Origin: Clostridium algoriphilum
Lineage (GTDB): Bacteria; Bacillota; Clostridia; Clostridiales; Clostridiaceae
Direction: 5' to 3'
Length of the DNA: 38,762 bases
Assembly: GCF_020443705.1 (NCBI RefSeq)
Contig: NZ_JAIZZK010000034.1
Coordinates: 1 to 38,762 of the forward strand
The first letter of the stretch is position 1, and every line of letters begins with the position of its first letter. This document shows, one piece after another, positions 15,852-23,542 of this stretch. The notes below the pieces were generated by a model. That model saw only the letters and a program-made list of their open reading frames with translations, was not told the origin of the DNA and searched no databases. The position numbers and the translations under genes are program-made.

Positions 15852-15862
15852 GGGGGGGGGGG
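15852..15862 (+). repeat. G11 tract at the ribosome site of the XRE gene
   Basis: Eleven consecutive G lie 14 bases before the ATG of the XRE regulator, where the ribosome site should be. Such a run is striking in this AT-rich DNA and prone to slippage, so its length could change translation of the regulator. Confidence 0.7.
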
Positions 15863-15876
15863 AATATAAATAAAAA

Positions 15877-16098
15877 ATGCTGAAATTAACAATGTTAAGA
15901 ATTGAAAGAAATTTAAAACAAGAAAAGTTAGCAACATATATAGGGAAAAGTAGAAGCACATTATCTTCATATGAAAACGGAAGAATTATCCCACCCTATA
16001 AAACTATCTTAGAACTTAAAAAAATATTAAATTACTTCGAAGATGATTTACTTAAAGAAGTAGATTATAAAAAGAAAATAAGTGGGGGCGTAAAATAA
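15877..16098 (+). CDS. Small XRE-family regulator of the transfer operon
   Basis: This 73-residue protein is almost entirely one Cro/CI-type helix-turn-helix (LRIERNLKQEKLATYIGKSR, then STLSSYENGRIIPP). It is the first gene after the promoter with the paired GTTAGTT operators. It therefore probably represses its own promoter and sets the level of conjugation genes downstream. The ribosome site is replaced by a G11 run. Homology to the XRE domain of the response regulator at 14722-15351 suggests possible cross-talk, but this is not shown. Confidence 0.85.
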   Translation: MLKLTMLRIERNLKQEKLATYIGKSRSTLSSYENGRIIPPYKTILELKKILNYFEDDLLKEVDYKKKISGGVK

Positions 16099-16217
16099 TT
16101 CAGTATAAAAGCTGTAGTGAATTGGATATAGAGAACTATAGGGGGAGATCTAAAAGATGACCTGCATATAATAATTTGGAATTGACTATAAATGGAATAT
16201 TAAAGGAGGAATAATTA

Positions 16218-16547
16218 ATGAAGAAGAAATTATCTAGAATTGGAATGATAGGAATAGGCACAAGCTTAATGATGCTATCGGCTACAAAGAAGGTATTCGC
16301 TGACCCAAACAGTGCCCTGGTAAGTGCAAAGACACAACTTCAAGGACAAGCTACACCAATTGTTAATAATGTTATTGTACCGATTTGTGCGGTAATACTT
16401 GTTGTTATCACATTGGTTGCAATAGTTAAATCTGTTGTTGAATATAGACGTGGTGCGGGAGTTGATTTAGGACATATTGTAATACTTATAGTTGGAATAA
16501 TTCTAGTTATAACTTTCCCAAGTTGGGGTTGGGGATTAATAAACTAA
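16218..16547 (+). CDS. VirB2-like small membrane protein of the transfer apparatus
   Basis: This 109-residue protein has a signal-like N-terminus (KKKLSRIGMIGIG up to about FADPN), a short polar loop, and two hydrophobic helices (about 48-70 and 85-100) separated by VEYRRGAGVD. Size, topology and place at the head of a type IV secretion operon fit the TrbC/VirB2 pilin-like group of Gram-positive systems. Sequence identity cannot be judged by eye. AAGGAGG precedes the ATG. Confidence 0.7.
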   Translation: MKKKLSRIGMIGIGTSLMMLSATKKVFADPNSALVSAKTQLQGQATPIVNNVIVPICAVILVVITLVAIVKSVVEYRRGAGVDLGHIVILIVGIILVITFPSWGWGLIN

Positions 16548-16565
16548 ATAATTGAGGGTGAGGAA

Positions 16566-17441
16566 ATGGATGTAATATTTAATTATTTAAAAGATAAGAT
16601 GCTCGGTGGAGCGGGTAAAGTTCTAAAATATATGTCTGATGTTTCAATCAATCTTTTTGATAATGAGATTGTAAATAATATTTTGCAACTTATGGAGTAC
16701 ATTGGATGGATTTTGTTAGCGGTAGGAATTTTGTTTGCAATAATGAATGTGTATATTTCATTCATTGAAAATGAATCAATAAATTTCCATTTGCTTATAT
16801 TGAATATATTCAAAGGGATAATTGCTATATTGTTTTTAAAGGTTGGAGCAATACGGATTTTTGAATTATCAATAACAATAAATAAGCTTATAGCTGACAT
16901 AACTTCAAAACCCAATTACCAACAATCTTTAGATGCTCTATCAAGTACCCTTGATAAAGCGGCTTTTGGTATATTATGGTTTTTGGTAATTGCTGTAATA
17001 GTAATAGTTTCCGTATTAATTTGTTTAGTACAAATATTAAAACGTGGTGGTATGTATATCGCACATATAATGGTTGGTTACTTATACATATTTAGTATAC
17101 CAAGTGGTAATATGGATGGGTTTACGAGTTGGTGTAAGCAAACAGTAGCAATAGCTTTAACTAATGTCTTACAAACCGCATTACTATTTATGGGGTTATC
17201 CCTTATGGCAAGTGATGTGTCAAAAATATTTTTAGGTGTTGGCATAATTATGGCGGCTGGCAAAGTTGAAGAAATAGCGGGTAAATATGGAATGTCAACT
17301 GGTGCAAGTGGAAGCATGGGCGGTTCGGCAAGCAGAGCAATGCGAAACATGGGACGTAGTGGAGGTGGAACTGGTGGCGGTTCAGGTCCAATGGGCGGAA
17401 CAAGTCCCATGGGTGGACAAAGTACAAGTTTAGTTCCATAA
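16566..17441 (+). CDS. VirB6/TrbL-like polytopic membrane protein
   Basis: This 291-residue protein has about six membrane helices between residues 35 and 235 (for example WILLAVGILFAIMNVYISFI and WFLVIAVIVIVSVLICLV). Its C-terminal tail is low-complexity, rich in Gly, Ser and Met (about 245-291). This is the usual form of VirB6-like channel proteins of Gram-positive conjugation systems, which span the membrane and help form the DNA channel. It follows the VirB2-like gene by 18 bases. A terminator-like hairpin starts at its stop codon. Confidence 0.78.
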   Translation: MDVIFNYLKDKMLGGAGKVLKYMSDVSINLFDNEIVNNILQLMEYIGWILLAVGILFAIMNVYISFIENESINFHLLILNIFKGIIAILFLKVGAIRIFELSITINKLIADITSKPNYQQSLDALSSTLDKAAFGILWFLVIAVIVIVSVLICLVQILKRGGMYIAHIMVGYLYIFSIPSGNMDGFTSWCKQTVAIALTNVLQTALLFMGLSLMASDVSKIFLGVGIIMAAGKVEEIAGKYGMSTGASGSMGGSASRAMRNMGRSGGGTGGGSGPMGGTSPMGGQSTSLVP

Positions 17442-17468
17442 AAAACTAGCCTTGAAAAGCTAGTTTTT
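17441..17468 (+). terminator. Hairpin terminator inside the transfer operon
   Basis: AAAAACTAGC pairs with GCTAGTTTTT with an 8-nt loop. It lies between the VirB6-like and PrgI genes, so it may reduce rather than end transcription of the downstream genes. Confidence 0.7.
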
Positions 17469-17486
17469 ACTTTAGGAGGGGATACA

Positions 17487-17759
17487 ATGTTTATTTATCC
17501 AGGCAATTTGAAAGAGAAAAAAACTTTTATGTATTTAGATGTTTTAGAATTAGCTATAGTTGGCGGATTAACTGTAATATCTATTTTATATTCCGCAGAA
17601 AATATTACTTTACTACCACTAATAATACCAATAACATATTTTATTATTAGTTTAAGAATATTAGATAATAATTCAAACTTATTAGAACAATTATTAAAAG
17701 GTTTTAATTATTTATTAAACATACAACAACTATATAGGTGGGGGGAGAGAAGAAAATGA
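17487..17759 (+). CDS. PrgI-family (VirB3-like) membrane protein
   Basis: This 90-residue protein has two adjacent hydrophobic helices (about 22-40 and 43-57). Its N-terminus (YPGNLKEKKTFMYLDVLELA) is as in PrgI-family proteins, the usual neighbour of VirB4 in Gram-positive transfer operons. AGGAGGGG precedes the ATG. Its stop overlaps the next start in ATGA. Confidence 0.8.
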   Translation: MFIYPGNLKEKKTFMYLDVLELAIVGGLTVISILYSAENITLLPLIIPITYFIISLRILDNNSNLLEQLLKGFNYLLNIQQLYRWGERRK

Positions 17760-18355
17760 GCATTTTTAAAATACAAAAGAAAGATGGAAATAAAAAAGTG
17801 CAAAGCAGTAAAACAAAACAACAAGCAAGTAGAACAGTACAAGAGCTTTTGGACATTCGTGGAATTGAAAATAATATTATAACGAATACAAACCGCTGTA
17901 AATATTACATAAGGATTGCACCAAAAAACATTAATATTTTAACAAATGAATTTTTGCTAAATGAAATACTGAATTTAAAAGCAGTTCTTAATTTAAGCGA
18001 TAGCATAGAAATTTTAGTAGTTGATAAAGTGGAAAGATTAGAGGATAACAAAAATTACATAATCGATTTAATAAATAATAGCACAGACGAAGTAACAAGA
18101 ATGTTACTTGAAAGAGATTTACAAGGTTTAAAACAACTAGAAAGTGAAAAGGGCTCTAGCAGAGAATTTTATATAATTGTTCCATTCAAAACCGAAGATT
18201 CACAAAGCAAACAAGCAGTTTCAAATATACAACAAGTACTAGAAGAAAGAGGATTTACCGTTTTAAGTTGTGATAAGAAAGTATTAAAAAATATGCTGCA
18301 AGTATATTTAGAAAGAAATTTTAGTGGGGAAATAATTAAAGATTTTGATATATAA
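17756..18355 (+). CDS. Transfer protein related to VirB4 N-terminal regions
   Basis: This protein of about 199 residues starts at the ATG after GGGGGGAGAG; a GTG at 17738 is less likely because it would absorb that site. It lacks an ATPase motif. It opens MSIFKIQKK, very like the MSILKIEKK start of the VirB4 that follows, and contains NKNYIIDLINNSTDEVTRML and SREFYIIVPF, which recall the N-terminal CagE/TrbE/VirB4 domain. It may be a separate copy of that domain or an accessory partner of VirB4. It is translationally coupled to PrgI. Confidence 0.65.
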   Translation: MSIFKIQKKDGNKKVQSSKTKQQASRTVQELLDIRGIENNIITNTNRCKYYIRIAPKNINILTNEFLLNEILNLKAVLNLSDSIEILVVDKVERLEDNKNYIIDLINNSTDEVTRMLLERDLQGLKQLESEKGSSREFYIIVPFKTEDSQSKQAVSNIQQVLEERGFTVLSCDKKVLKNMLQVYLERNFSGEIIKDFDI

Positions 18356-18367
18356 AGGGGTGGAAAA

Positions 18368-20221
18368 GTGAGTATATTAAAAATTGAAAAAAAGGAAAAA
18401 ATACTTACAATAGAAGAACAAGAAAAAGAATATACAAAAGATTTTGTAGATATGATTAGTCCAAGTGTAATTAAATTTTTCCCTAGTTATTATATATTTG
18501 GTAATACATGCAGAAGAGTTTTTGCACTTAGGAATTACCCATTACATTCTGAAAATATGGCTTTATTAAGAAAGTTTGGAGAGAAAAGCAACATAACATT
18601 AAAGATATATTGTAATAAAATGAGTGTGAATGAATATGAAAATTCTATAGAAACCAGTGTACATAAAAATATTTCAGATACAACAGAAAATCAATTTATA
18701 AAAAGGACTAAAGCAAACCAACAATTAGAAGTCACACAAGATTTAGTACAATATTTGAATCAAAATAAAGACGAAAGTATGTTTAAAGTTCAAGTTTATA
18801 TAGAAGTTATTGCAAGTAGTCAAACAGAATTAGAAAAATTAACGAATACAGTTATAATAAAACTTGGAGGAATAACATTTGATAATTTGTTTTTAAGACA
18901 AAAACAAGGATTTACAGCCGTTAATCCTTGTGGTAATCCCAACGAATTTGGGACACAATTTGAAAGACATATGCCATCAAGTAGTGTAGCAAATTTATTC
19001 CCTCTTAGTTATAGTGGTTCTATAGATAGTCATGGTTTCCAACTAGGAAAAGATAAGTTTGGTGGATATATAATAACTGATTTTGGTAAAAGAACTAATA
19101 CACATACCAATTCAAGCATTGTAATTTTAGGCAATAGTGGAGAAGGAAAAAGCTATTTGTTAAAGTTAATAATAACAAATTTAATGCTGAAAAAAAAGAA
19201 TATAATATGTCTTGATCCAGAGCATGAATACTTAACACTCACCAACAATTTAAAAGGTACATTCATTGATTTAATGAGCGGAAAATATGTTATAAATATA
19301 TTAGAACCTAAGATGTTTAATGATGGTACATATGAATTAACCCAATCTGATAATGATTACGTTGGAACGTTTTCTAAGAACACAATATTAAGTCAACACA
19401 TATCATTTCTAAGAGATTTTTTCAGAGCATATAAAAGTTTTGATGATGAACTATTAGATGTTTTAGAAGTAATGTTAGAAAAAACATATCTTAAATTTAA
19501 GATTACATATACAAGTGACTTAGGTAATAAAAAACCATATGAGTATCCTATATTATCAGATTTATATGAAACTACGCATAAAGAATTTGAAGAATATGAT
19601 AGTAAAAATGATGTTATTTATACTAAAGAGCATTTGCAAAAATTATTACTCGGTTTAAATTCAATTTGTAATGGTTCAGATAGTAGATTTTTCAATAAAC
19701 ATACTAACATACCAAACTTTAAATTTGTAACTTTTGGAGTTAAAAGTCTTTTAGAAGCTTCAAGTAATTTGAAAAATGCAATGCTATTTAATGTACTTTC
19801 ATATATGTCTAACAAGCTATTAGTTGAAGGAGATACCGCTTCAATATTGGATGAATTTTATTTGTTTTTAGATAATAAAGTAATGGTAAAATACGTTAGA
19901 AACTTTATGAAAAGAGTTAGAAAAAAAGATAGTGCAATAATATTAGCAAGTCAAAACATAGAAGATTTTTTAGCAAAAGATGTTGTAGAACTTACTAAAC
20001 CATTGTTTGCTATACCAACTTATAAATTTTTATTTTATCCTGGAAGTATAGATAAAAAAATGTACATGAATTTATTGAATGTTAATGAGAGCGAATATAA
20101 ATTAATTCAATCTTCAAATAGAGGTAATTGTTTGTTCCTAAGTGGAAACGAAAAATTCAATTTACAAGTGGAAGCTCCAAAATATAAAGAGGTTCTATTT
20201 GGTAATGCGGGAGGCAGATAA
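18368..20221 (+). CDS. VirB4-type conjugation ATPase
   Basis: This 617-residue protein starts at GTG after AAAGGGGTGG. It has Walker A GNSGEGKS at 255-262, the typical IICLDPEHEY strand after it, Walker B ASILDEFYLFL, and a following IILASQNIEDFL motif. This is the core ATPase that powers assembly and transport in type IV secretion. The length suits Gram-positive VirB4/TrsE proteins. The next gene (GH73) starts inside its stop (TAATG), so the two are coupled. Confidence 0.93.
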   Translation: MSILKIEKKEKILTIEEQEKEYTKDFVDMISPSVIKFFPSYYIFGNTCRRVFALRNYPLHSENMALLRKFGEKSNITLKIYCNKMSVNEYENSIETSVHKNISDTTENQFIKRTKANQQLEVTQDLVQYLNQNKDESMFKVQVYIEVIASSQTELEKLTNTVIIKLGGITFDNLFLRQKQGFTAVNPCGNPNEFGTQFERHMPSSSVANLFPLSYSGSIDSHGFQLGKDKFGGYIITDFGKRTNTHTNSSIVILGNSGEGKSYLLKLIITNLMLKKKNIICLDPEHEYLTLTNNLKGTFIDLMSGKYVINILEPKMFNDGTYELTQSDNDYVGTFSKNTILSQHISFLRDFFRAYKSFDDELLDVLEVMLEKTYLKFKITYTSDLGNKKPYEYPILSDLYETTHKEFEEYDSKNDVIYTKEHLQKLLLGLNSICNGSDSRFFNKHTNIPNFKFVTFGVKSLLEASSNLKNAMLFNVLSYMSNKLLVEGDTASILDEFYLFLDNKVMVKYVRNFMKRVRKKDSAIILASQNIEDFLAKDVVELTKPLFAIPTYKFLFYPGSIDKKMYMNLLNVNESEYKLIQSSNRGNCLFLSGNEKFNLQVEAPKYKEVLFGNAGGR

Positions 20222-20895
20222 TGAATCCCAAAACTGCATATAAAATTTATAAAGCTTTAAGTGATGAAAAAACAAGAGGAAGAATTATTACAATAAGTAT
20301 TGCATTGTTCTTCTTTATATTCATCCCAATAGCCTATTTTGTTGAAAATAATCCAGTAGCATTAGGGATAAAAGCAATAAAAAATATAGGTGGAAGTGTT
20401 GGAGATATTAATGTAAAATCTGTAAAGGCTAATTTTTCAGAGGAACAATTTTTTAAAAATGTATCCGTAGGAGCAATGGAAGGGTATAAGAATAGTGGTG
20501 TTTTTGCTTCAATAACACTAGCACAAGCGAAGCTAGAAAGTGGGACAGGTTCGAGTGGCTTAACAACTAGAGCAAATAATTTGTTTGGAATTAAAGCATA
20601 TAATTGGGCGGGAAAAACTACTAGTATGATGACAAATGAGCAAGTACAAGGAATAGTTATTACAATATCAGCACCATTTAGAGCTTACGATAATTGGGAA
20701 GAAAGTATACAAGACCATACAAGTTTTTTAACAGATAACAAAAGATACGCACAGTATGGAGTATTCACCGCAAAGACTTATTCTGAACAAGCACAAGCAT
20801 TACAGAACGCGGGATATGCAACAGATGTTAATTATTCAAGACTACTTGTTACAATAATAAAACAATATAACTTAGATAAATATGATATAAAATAA
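20221..20895 (+). CDS. Membrane-anchored GH73 peptidoglycan hydrolase (VirB1 role)
   Basis: One membrane helix (about 22-42) anchors an outer domain of the glucosaminidase family GH73 (about 75-220). The catalytic Glu is in LAQAKLESGTG (E106), followed by NNLFGIKAY, SAPFRAYDNWEESI and YATDVNYSRLL. It would cut cell-wall glycan to let the transfer channel through, the job of VirB1 or TcpG-like enzymes. The start overlaps the VirB4 stop. Confidence 0.9.
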   Translation: MNPKTAYKIYKALSDEKTRGRIITISIALFFFIFIPIAYFVENNPVALGIKAIKNIGGSVGDINVKSVKANFSEEQFFKNVSVGAMEGYKNSGVFASITLAQAKLESGTGSSGLTTRANNLFGIKAYNWAGKTTSMMTNEQVQGIVITISAPFRAYDNWEESIQDHTSFLTDNKRYAQYGVFTAKTYSEQAQALQNAGYATDVNYSRLLVTIIKQYNLDKYDIK

Positions 20896-20907
20896 AGGAG
20901 AATGTAT

Positions 20908-21294
20908 ATGAATAAAAAAATATCATTTATAAATCCAACTACAATATGTATGGTTATATGTGCAATATTTCTATTTAATGTGTTTTATAAAACATATGAA
21001 TATAGCCCTAATGACCCAATAGGAGCAGTTGGTGGAAGACTTCTTTTAGGAGTAACGGGGGCAATAGTTGGAGCAATTATGGGATTGATATTAACATTTA
21101 TAGCTCATTTATTTTTTAAACCAAGTCGTACAAATAGACTATTAAAAGAACAAAATAATATTTTATATAATAATAATTGCAACAAAAACAACAAGATTGA
21201 GGAACTAAATAAATTAACCGAATTAAAGAAAAGTGGTACATTATCAGAAGAAGAATTTAAGAAATTGAAAAATAAAATATTAAATAAAAGATAA
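20908..21294 (+). CDS. Two-helix membrane protein with SHOCT tail
   Basis: This protein of about 128 residues starts at the ATG 6 bases after the annotatable first ATG, because AAAGGAG is too close to the first. Two membrane helices (about 8-24 and 44-68) are followed by a polar, Asn-rich linker. The C-terminal SHOCT-like motif reads ELKKSGTLSEEEFKKLKNKI. SHOCT domains mark membrane or transport-linked proteins. It lies inside the transfer operon, with an unknown role. Confidence 0.75.
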   Translation: MNKKISFINPTTICMVICAIFLFNVFYKTYEYSPNDPIGAVGGRLLLGVTGAIVGAIMGLILTFIAHLFFKPSRTNRLLKEQNNILYNNNCNKNNKIEELNKLTELKKSGTLSEEEFKKLKNKILNKR

Positions 21295-21307
21295 AGGAGG
21301 TAATAAA

Positions 21308-21829
21308 ATGTTTTTTAATAATAGAAAAAATGTTTACATAGCATTAGTAGCAATTTTAGTTATAATAGCTTTTTTAGGTGGTAAAAGTATTGGAACTGGA
21401 ACAGTACATAAAGAAGTAGTTAAAAAAACGGTAGTAGAAAACTTACATTATAATGATACTTTAAGTGTAAAAGGAACTAAATATGCAATAGATTATAGTG
21501 TATTAAACGCATTGTTTTTAAATGAAAATAGTATGCAGTTTAATGTTAACTTACTAAACAATGTTAATGTTGCTACAATTAAAGTTATAGCAAAAGACCA
21601 AGATAATAATGATTTAGGAATAAATGCTAATGCATCAGCCGACACAAAGTCATTATTATATACTGTAAATTTAAATATGAATACAACTAAAATTTCTATT
21701 TTTGTTTATCCATTAACCCCTGCTATGGTGAAAGATACGAAATTAGATATTAATACTATACCATTTAAAACAACAACTTTAGATGTAAAACTGTTAAAAC
21801 AACAACAAATACAGACCTTACAGAATTAA
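21308..21829 (+). CDS. Membrane-anchored extracytoplasmic protein of the transfer operon
   Basis: This 173-residue protein has one N-terminal helix (YIALVAILVIIAFLGG) and a beta-rich outer part from about residue 35. The family is not recognised. The topology (short cytoplasmic start, one helix, outer domain) is that of VirB8-like proteins, but the visible pattern looks more like an Ig-type beta fold than the NTF2 fold of VirB8. It is preceded by AAAGGAGG and follows the SHOCT gene by 13 bases. Confidence 0.7.
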   Translation: MFFNNRKNVYIALVAILVIIAFLGGKSIGTGTVHKEVVKKTVVENLHYNDTLSVKGTKYAIDYSVLNALFLNENSMQFNVNLLNNVNVATIKVIAKDQDNNDLGINANASADTKSLLYTVNLNMNTTKISIFVYPLTPAMVKDTKLDINTIPFKTTTLDVKLLKQQQIQTLQN

Positions 21830-21866
21830 AAAAACATAAAAAATACAATGTTTGAGGAGTGTTAAA

Positions 21867-22145
21867 ATGAAAAAAATTCAATTTAAAGTAGAGTTTAATG
21901 ATGAAAAACTTAAAGCAATTAAAGTATCATTAAAAGATAAAAATAAAAATCTTGATGAAGAAATTCTAAAATTTTTAAATGGATTATATAATAAAAATGT
22001 ACCTAAATTATTAAAAAAATATATAGAAGATGATTTTGAAGCAGAAAATAAGACCGAAGAAGAAGTTAAAGAAGTACAAGAAAACCTGCCAAACAATGGA
22101 AATAAGATGAGTGAAAAACTTGATAATAATACCAATAAGTATTAA
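21867..22145 (+). CDS. Small charged hypothetical protein
   Basis: This 92-residue lysine- and glutamate-rich protein begins MKKIQFKVEFNDEKLKAIKV. Its C-terminal half is acidic and probably disordered. It starts at the ATG after TGAGGAG; the TTG at 21852 is unlikely. It is the last gene of the first part of the transfer operon, just before a cluster of inverted repeats. A DNA-binding accessory role at that site is possible but unproven. Confidence 0.65.
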   Translation: MKKIQFKVEFNDEKLKAIKVSLKDKNKNLDEEILKFLNGLYNKNVPKLLKKYIEDDFEAENKTEEEVKEVQENLPNNGNKMSEKLDNNTNKY

Positions 22146-22180
22146 AATATACTTATAGAAACATTACAAATACATATACA

Positions 22181-22386
22181 TTTCAACTCCAATTGTTCAA
22201 TCCAACCCCAGTTGGAGTTGAAACATAGCATGTTTTCATATATAAAACCTAGCAACTCCAACGGATACATAGTGTATCAATTGGAGTTGAAAACTAGGCG
22301 GACAAAAGAACACAAAACAGCAATAAAAAATCGCAAGCGAACGCAAAATATTTGCTTTTTTAATTAGCTTGTGTACTTTTGTCCGC
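22181..22386. repeat. Cluster of three inverted repeats, possible oriT/attenuator
   Basis: IR1 pairs TTTCAACTCCAA (22181-22192) with TTGGAGTTGAAA (22212-22223). IR2 pairs CAACTCCAA (22253-22261) with TTGGAGTTG (22281-22289), with outer CCTAG/CTAGG. The same CAACTCCAA arm is thus used twice. IR3 pairs GCGGACAAAAGAACAC (22298-22313) with GTGTACTTTTGTCCGC (22371-22386), one mismatch. Inside it sits GCAAAATATTTGC followed by TTTTTT, a terminator shape. The cluster separates the channel genes from the DNA-handling genes. Confidence 0.7.
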
Positions 22387-22461
22387 ATAGTCCATCAATT
22401 CTTATTTAATTCTAAAATAATTCTACAAAAATTTTCTGCAAATTAAGGTGATTTAATTAAT

Positions 22462-22974
22462 ATGAAAGATTTAAGGATATGTCCGCAATGTTCTTCAAAA
22501 TGTAGAAGTGATTATACAAGGTTTTATATCCGTAAGTTTATAGGTGAAATAAATATCGATAATACAATAATAGATTTAGGTTGTGGTAAAGGAAGAAATA
22601 TTTATTATCTTTATAAACTTGGATTTAAAGATATTACCGCTATAGATATAAATATATTTAATGAAATAGATATAAAGAAAATTAGTTTTATACAAGCCGA
22701 TTTAAGCAAAGGTATTCCATCACAGAAAAAATATGATATTATAATGTGCAATTTTTTACTTATGTTTATTTTAGATAGAGAAAAAATCATAAATGAAATA
22801 ACTAGAATAGCAAATAACAATGCTTTCTGCATTGTTGAATTAAATAAAAAGAAATTAGCAAACGGAATTGAATATGATTTTAAAGAAATTGTGAACTTGT
22901 TCTCTAAAGAGTGGGATATAGTAAATCTAAGATCAAAAGAAAATAAATTTATTGCAAGAAAGAGAAGTGTTTAA
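22462..22974 (+). CDS. Class I SAM-dependent methyltransferase with Cys-rich N-terminus
   Basis: This 170-residue protein has motif I IIDLGCGKGRN (about 36-46), an acidic end of strand 2 (ITAIDIN), and a motif IV-like YDIIMCNFLLMF. The first 15 residues hold a CPQCSSKC group (C7, C10, C14) that may bind zinc. The substrate is unclear; a DNA methylase motif (DPPY/NPPY) is not seen, so a small molecule or protein is more likely. It sits between the inverted-repeat cluster and the Replication-relaxation gene, with no gap to the latter. Confidence 0.8.
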   Translation: MKDLRICPQCSSKCRSDYTRFYIRKFIGEINIDNTIIDLGCGKGRNIYYLYKLGFKDITAIDINIFNEIDIKKISFIQADLSKGIPSQKKYDIIMCNFLLMFILDREKIINEITRIANNNAFCIVELNKKKLANGIEYDFKEIVNLFSKEWDIVNLRSKENKFIARKRSV

Positions 22975-22975
22975 A

Positions 22976-23542
22976 ATGGCAAGAGGTCGAAAAGCTGGGT
23001 TAGCAATTAAATGTATAACTGGTAGAGATTTTGAATTGCTACAAGGCATAGCGAAAACAGGGGTAACAGGCGAATATGATGCAACAAAAGTTATTGGATT
23101 AAGTGAAAAAAGATTAAACAATCTTGAAAAAGAATCTTATATTTATTCTAAAGGAATAATGGTTAAAGGAAAAAGCATAGTTAAGGTTTATTATATGGGC
23201 GATAAAGGAAAAGCATATGTAAAGCTTAATACAGATATAGATAGATGCTACAGGAGTAATGAACGTCAAATAGAACATGATTTAAAACTTTCTAGCATTT
23301 ATTATAGTTTAGAAAGAGAACAAAGAAAAACATGGATTAATGAAAATGACTTAATTGAAAATTATAAAATAAATAATCCTAATAAAAAAATACAAACAAT
23401 GGTTGATGCAACTTTTTCTGATAATGGAATTACAATAGCAGTTGAAGTTGTTACAAGAAATTATAGTAAAGAACAAATACAAGATAAATACGATATAGCA
23501 AATGAAATTGGATGTACAGAGGTGATAAAAATTGAAGCTTGA
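22976..23542 (+). CDS. Replication-relaxation (Replic_Relax) family-like protein
   Basis: This 188-residue protein starts at the ATG after the methyltransferase stop. The N-terminal part looks like a winged helix (ITGRDFELLQGIAK, then GLSEKRLNNLEKESYI). The C-terminal part has ERQIEHDLKLSSIYYSLERE, VDATFSDNGITIAVEV and EQIQDKYDIA, the pattern of the Replic_Relax group found in actinobacterial and firmicute plasmids and integrative elements. The D...E-x-V spacing hints at a degenerate nuclease fold. It is the best local candidate for oriT recognition, since no standard relaxase is visible. Assignment is from pattern memory. Confidence 0.6.
   Translation: MARGRKAGLAIKCITGRDFELLQGIAKTGVTGEYDATKVIGLSEKRLNNLEKESYIYSKGIMVKGKSIVKVYYMGDKGKAYVKLNTDIDRCYRSNERQIEHDLKLSSIYYSLEREQRKTWINENDLIENYKINNPNKKIQTMVDATFSDNGITIAVEVVTRNYSKEQIQDKYDIANEIGCTEVIKIEA

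Noticed and set aside
16150-16171. Tiny four-codon ORF (MTCI) after AGGGGGAG before the VirB2-like gene
   Set aside because: It has a ribosome-like site but is too short to support beyond chance.
17078-17439. Pro-rich minus-strand frames opposite the VirB6-like tail
   Set aside because: They are shadows of the Gly/Met-rich coding repeats on the plus strand.
22181-22298. Repeated CAACTCCAA/TTGGAGTTG units as a CRISPR array
   Set aside because: Units are short, inverted and unevenly spaced, with no cas genes; they are paired hairpin arms.
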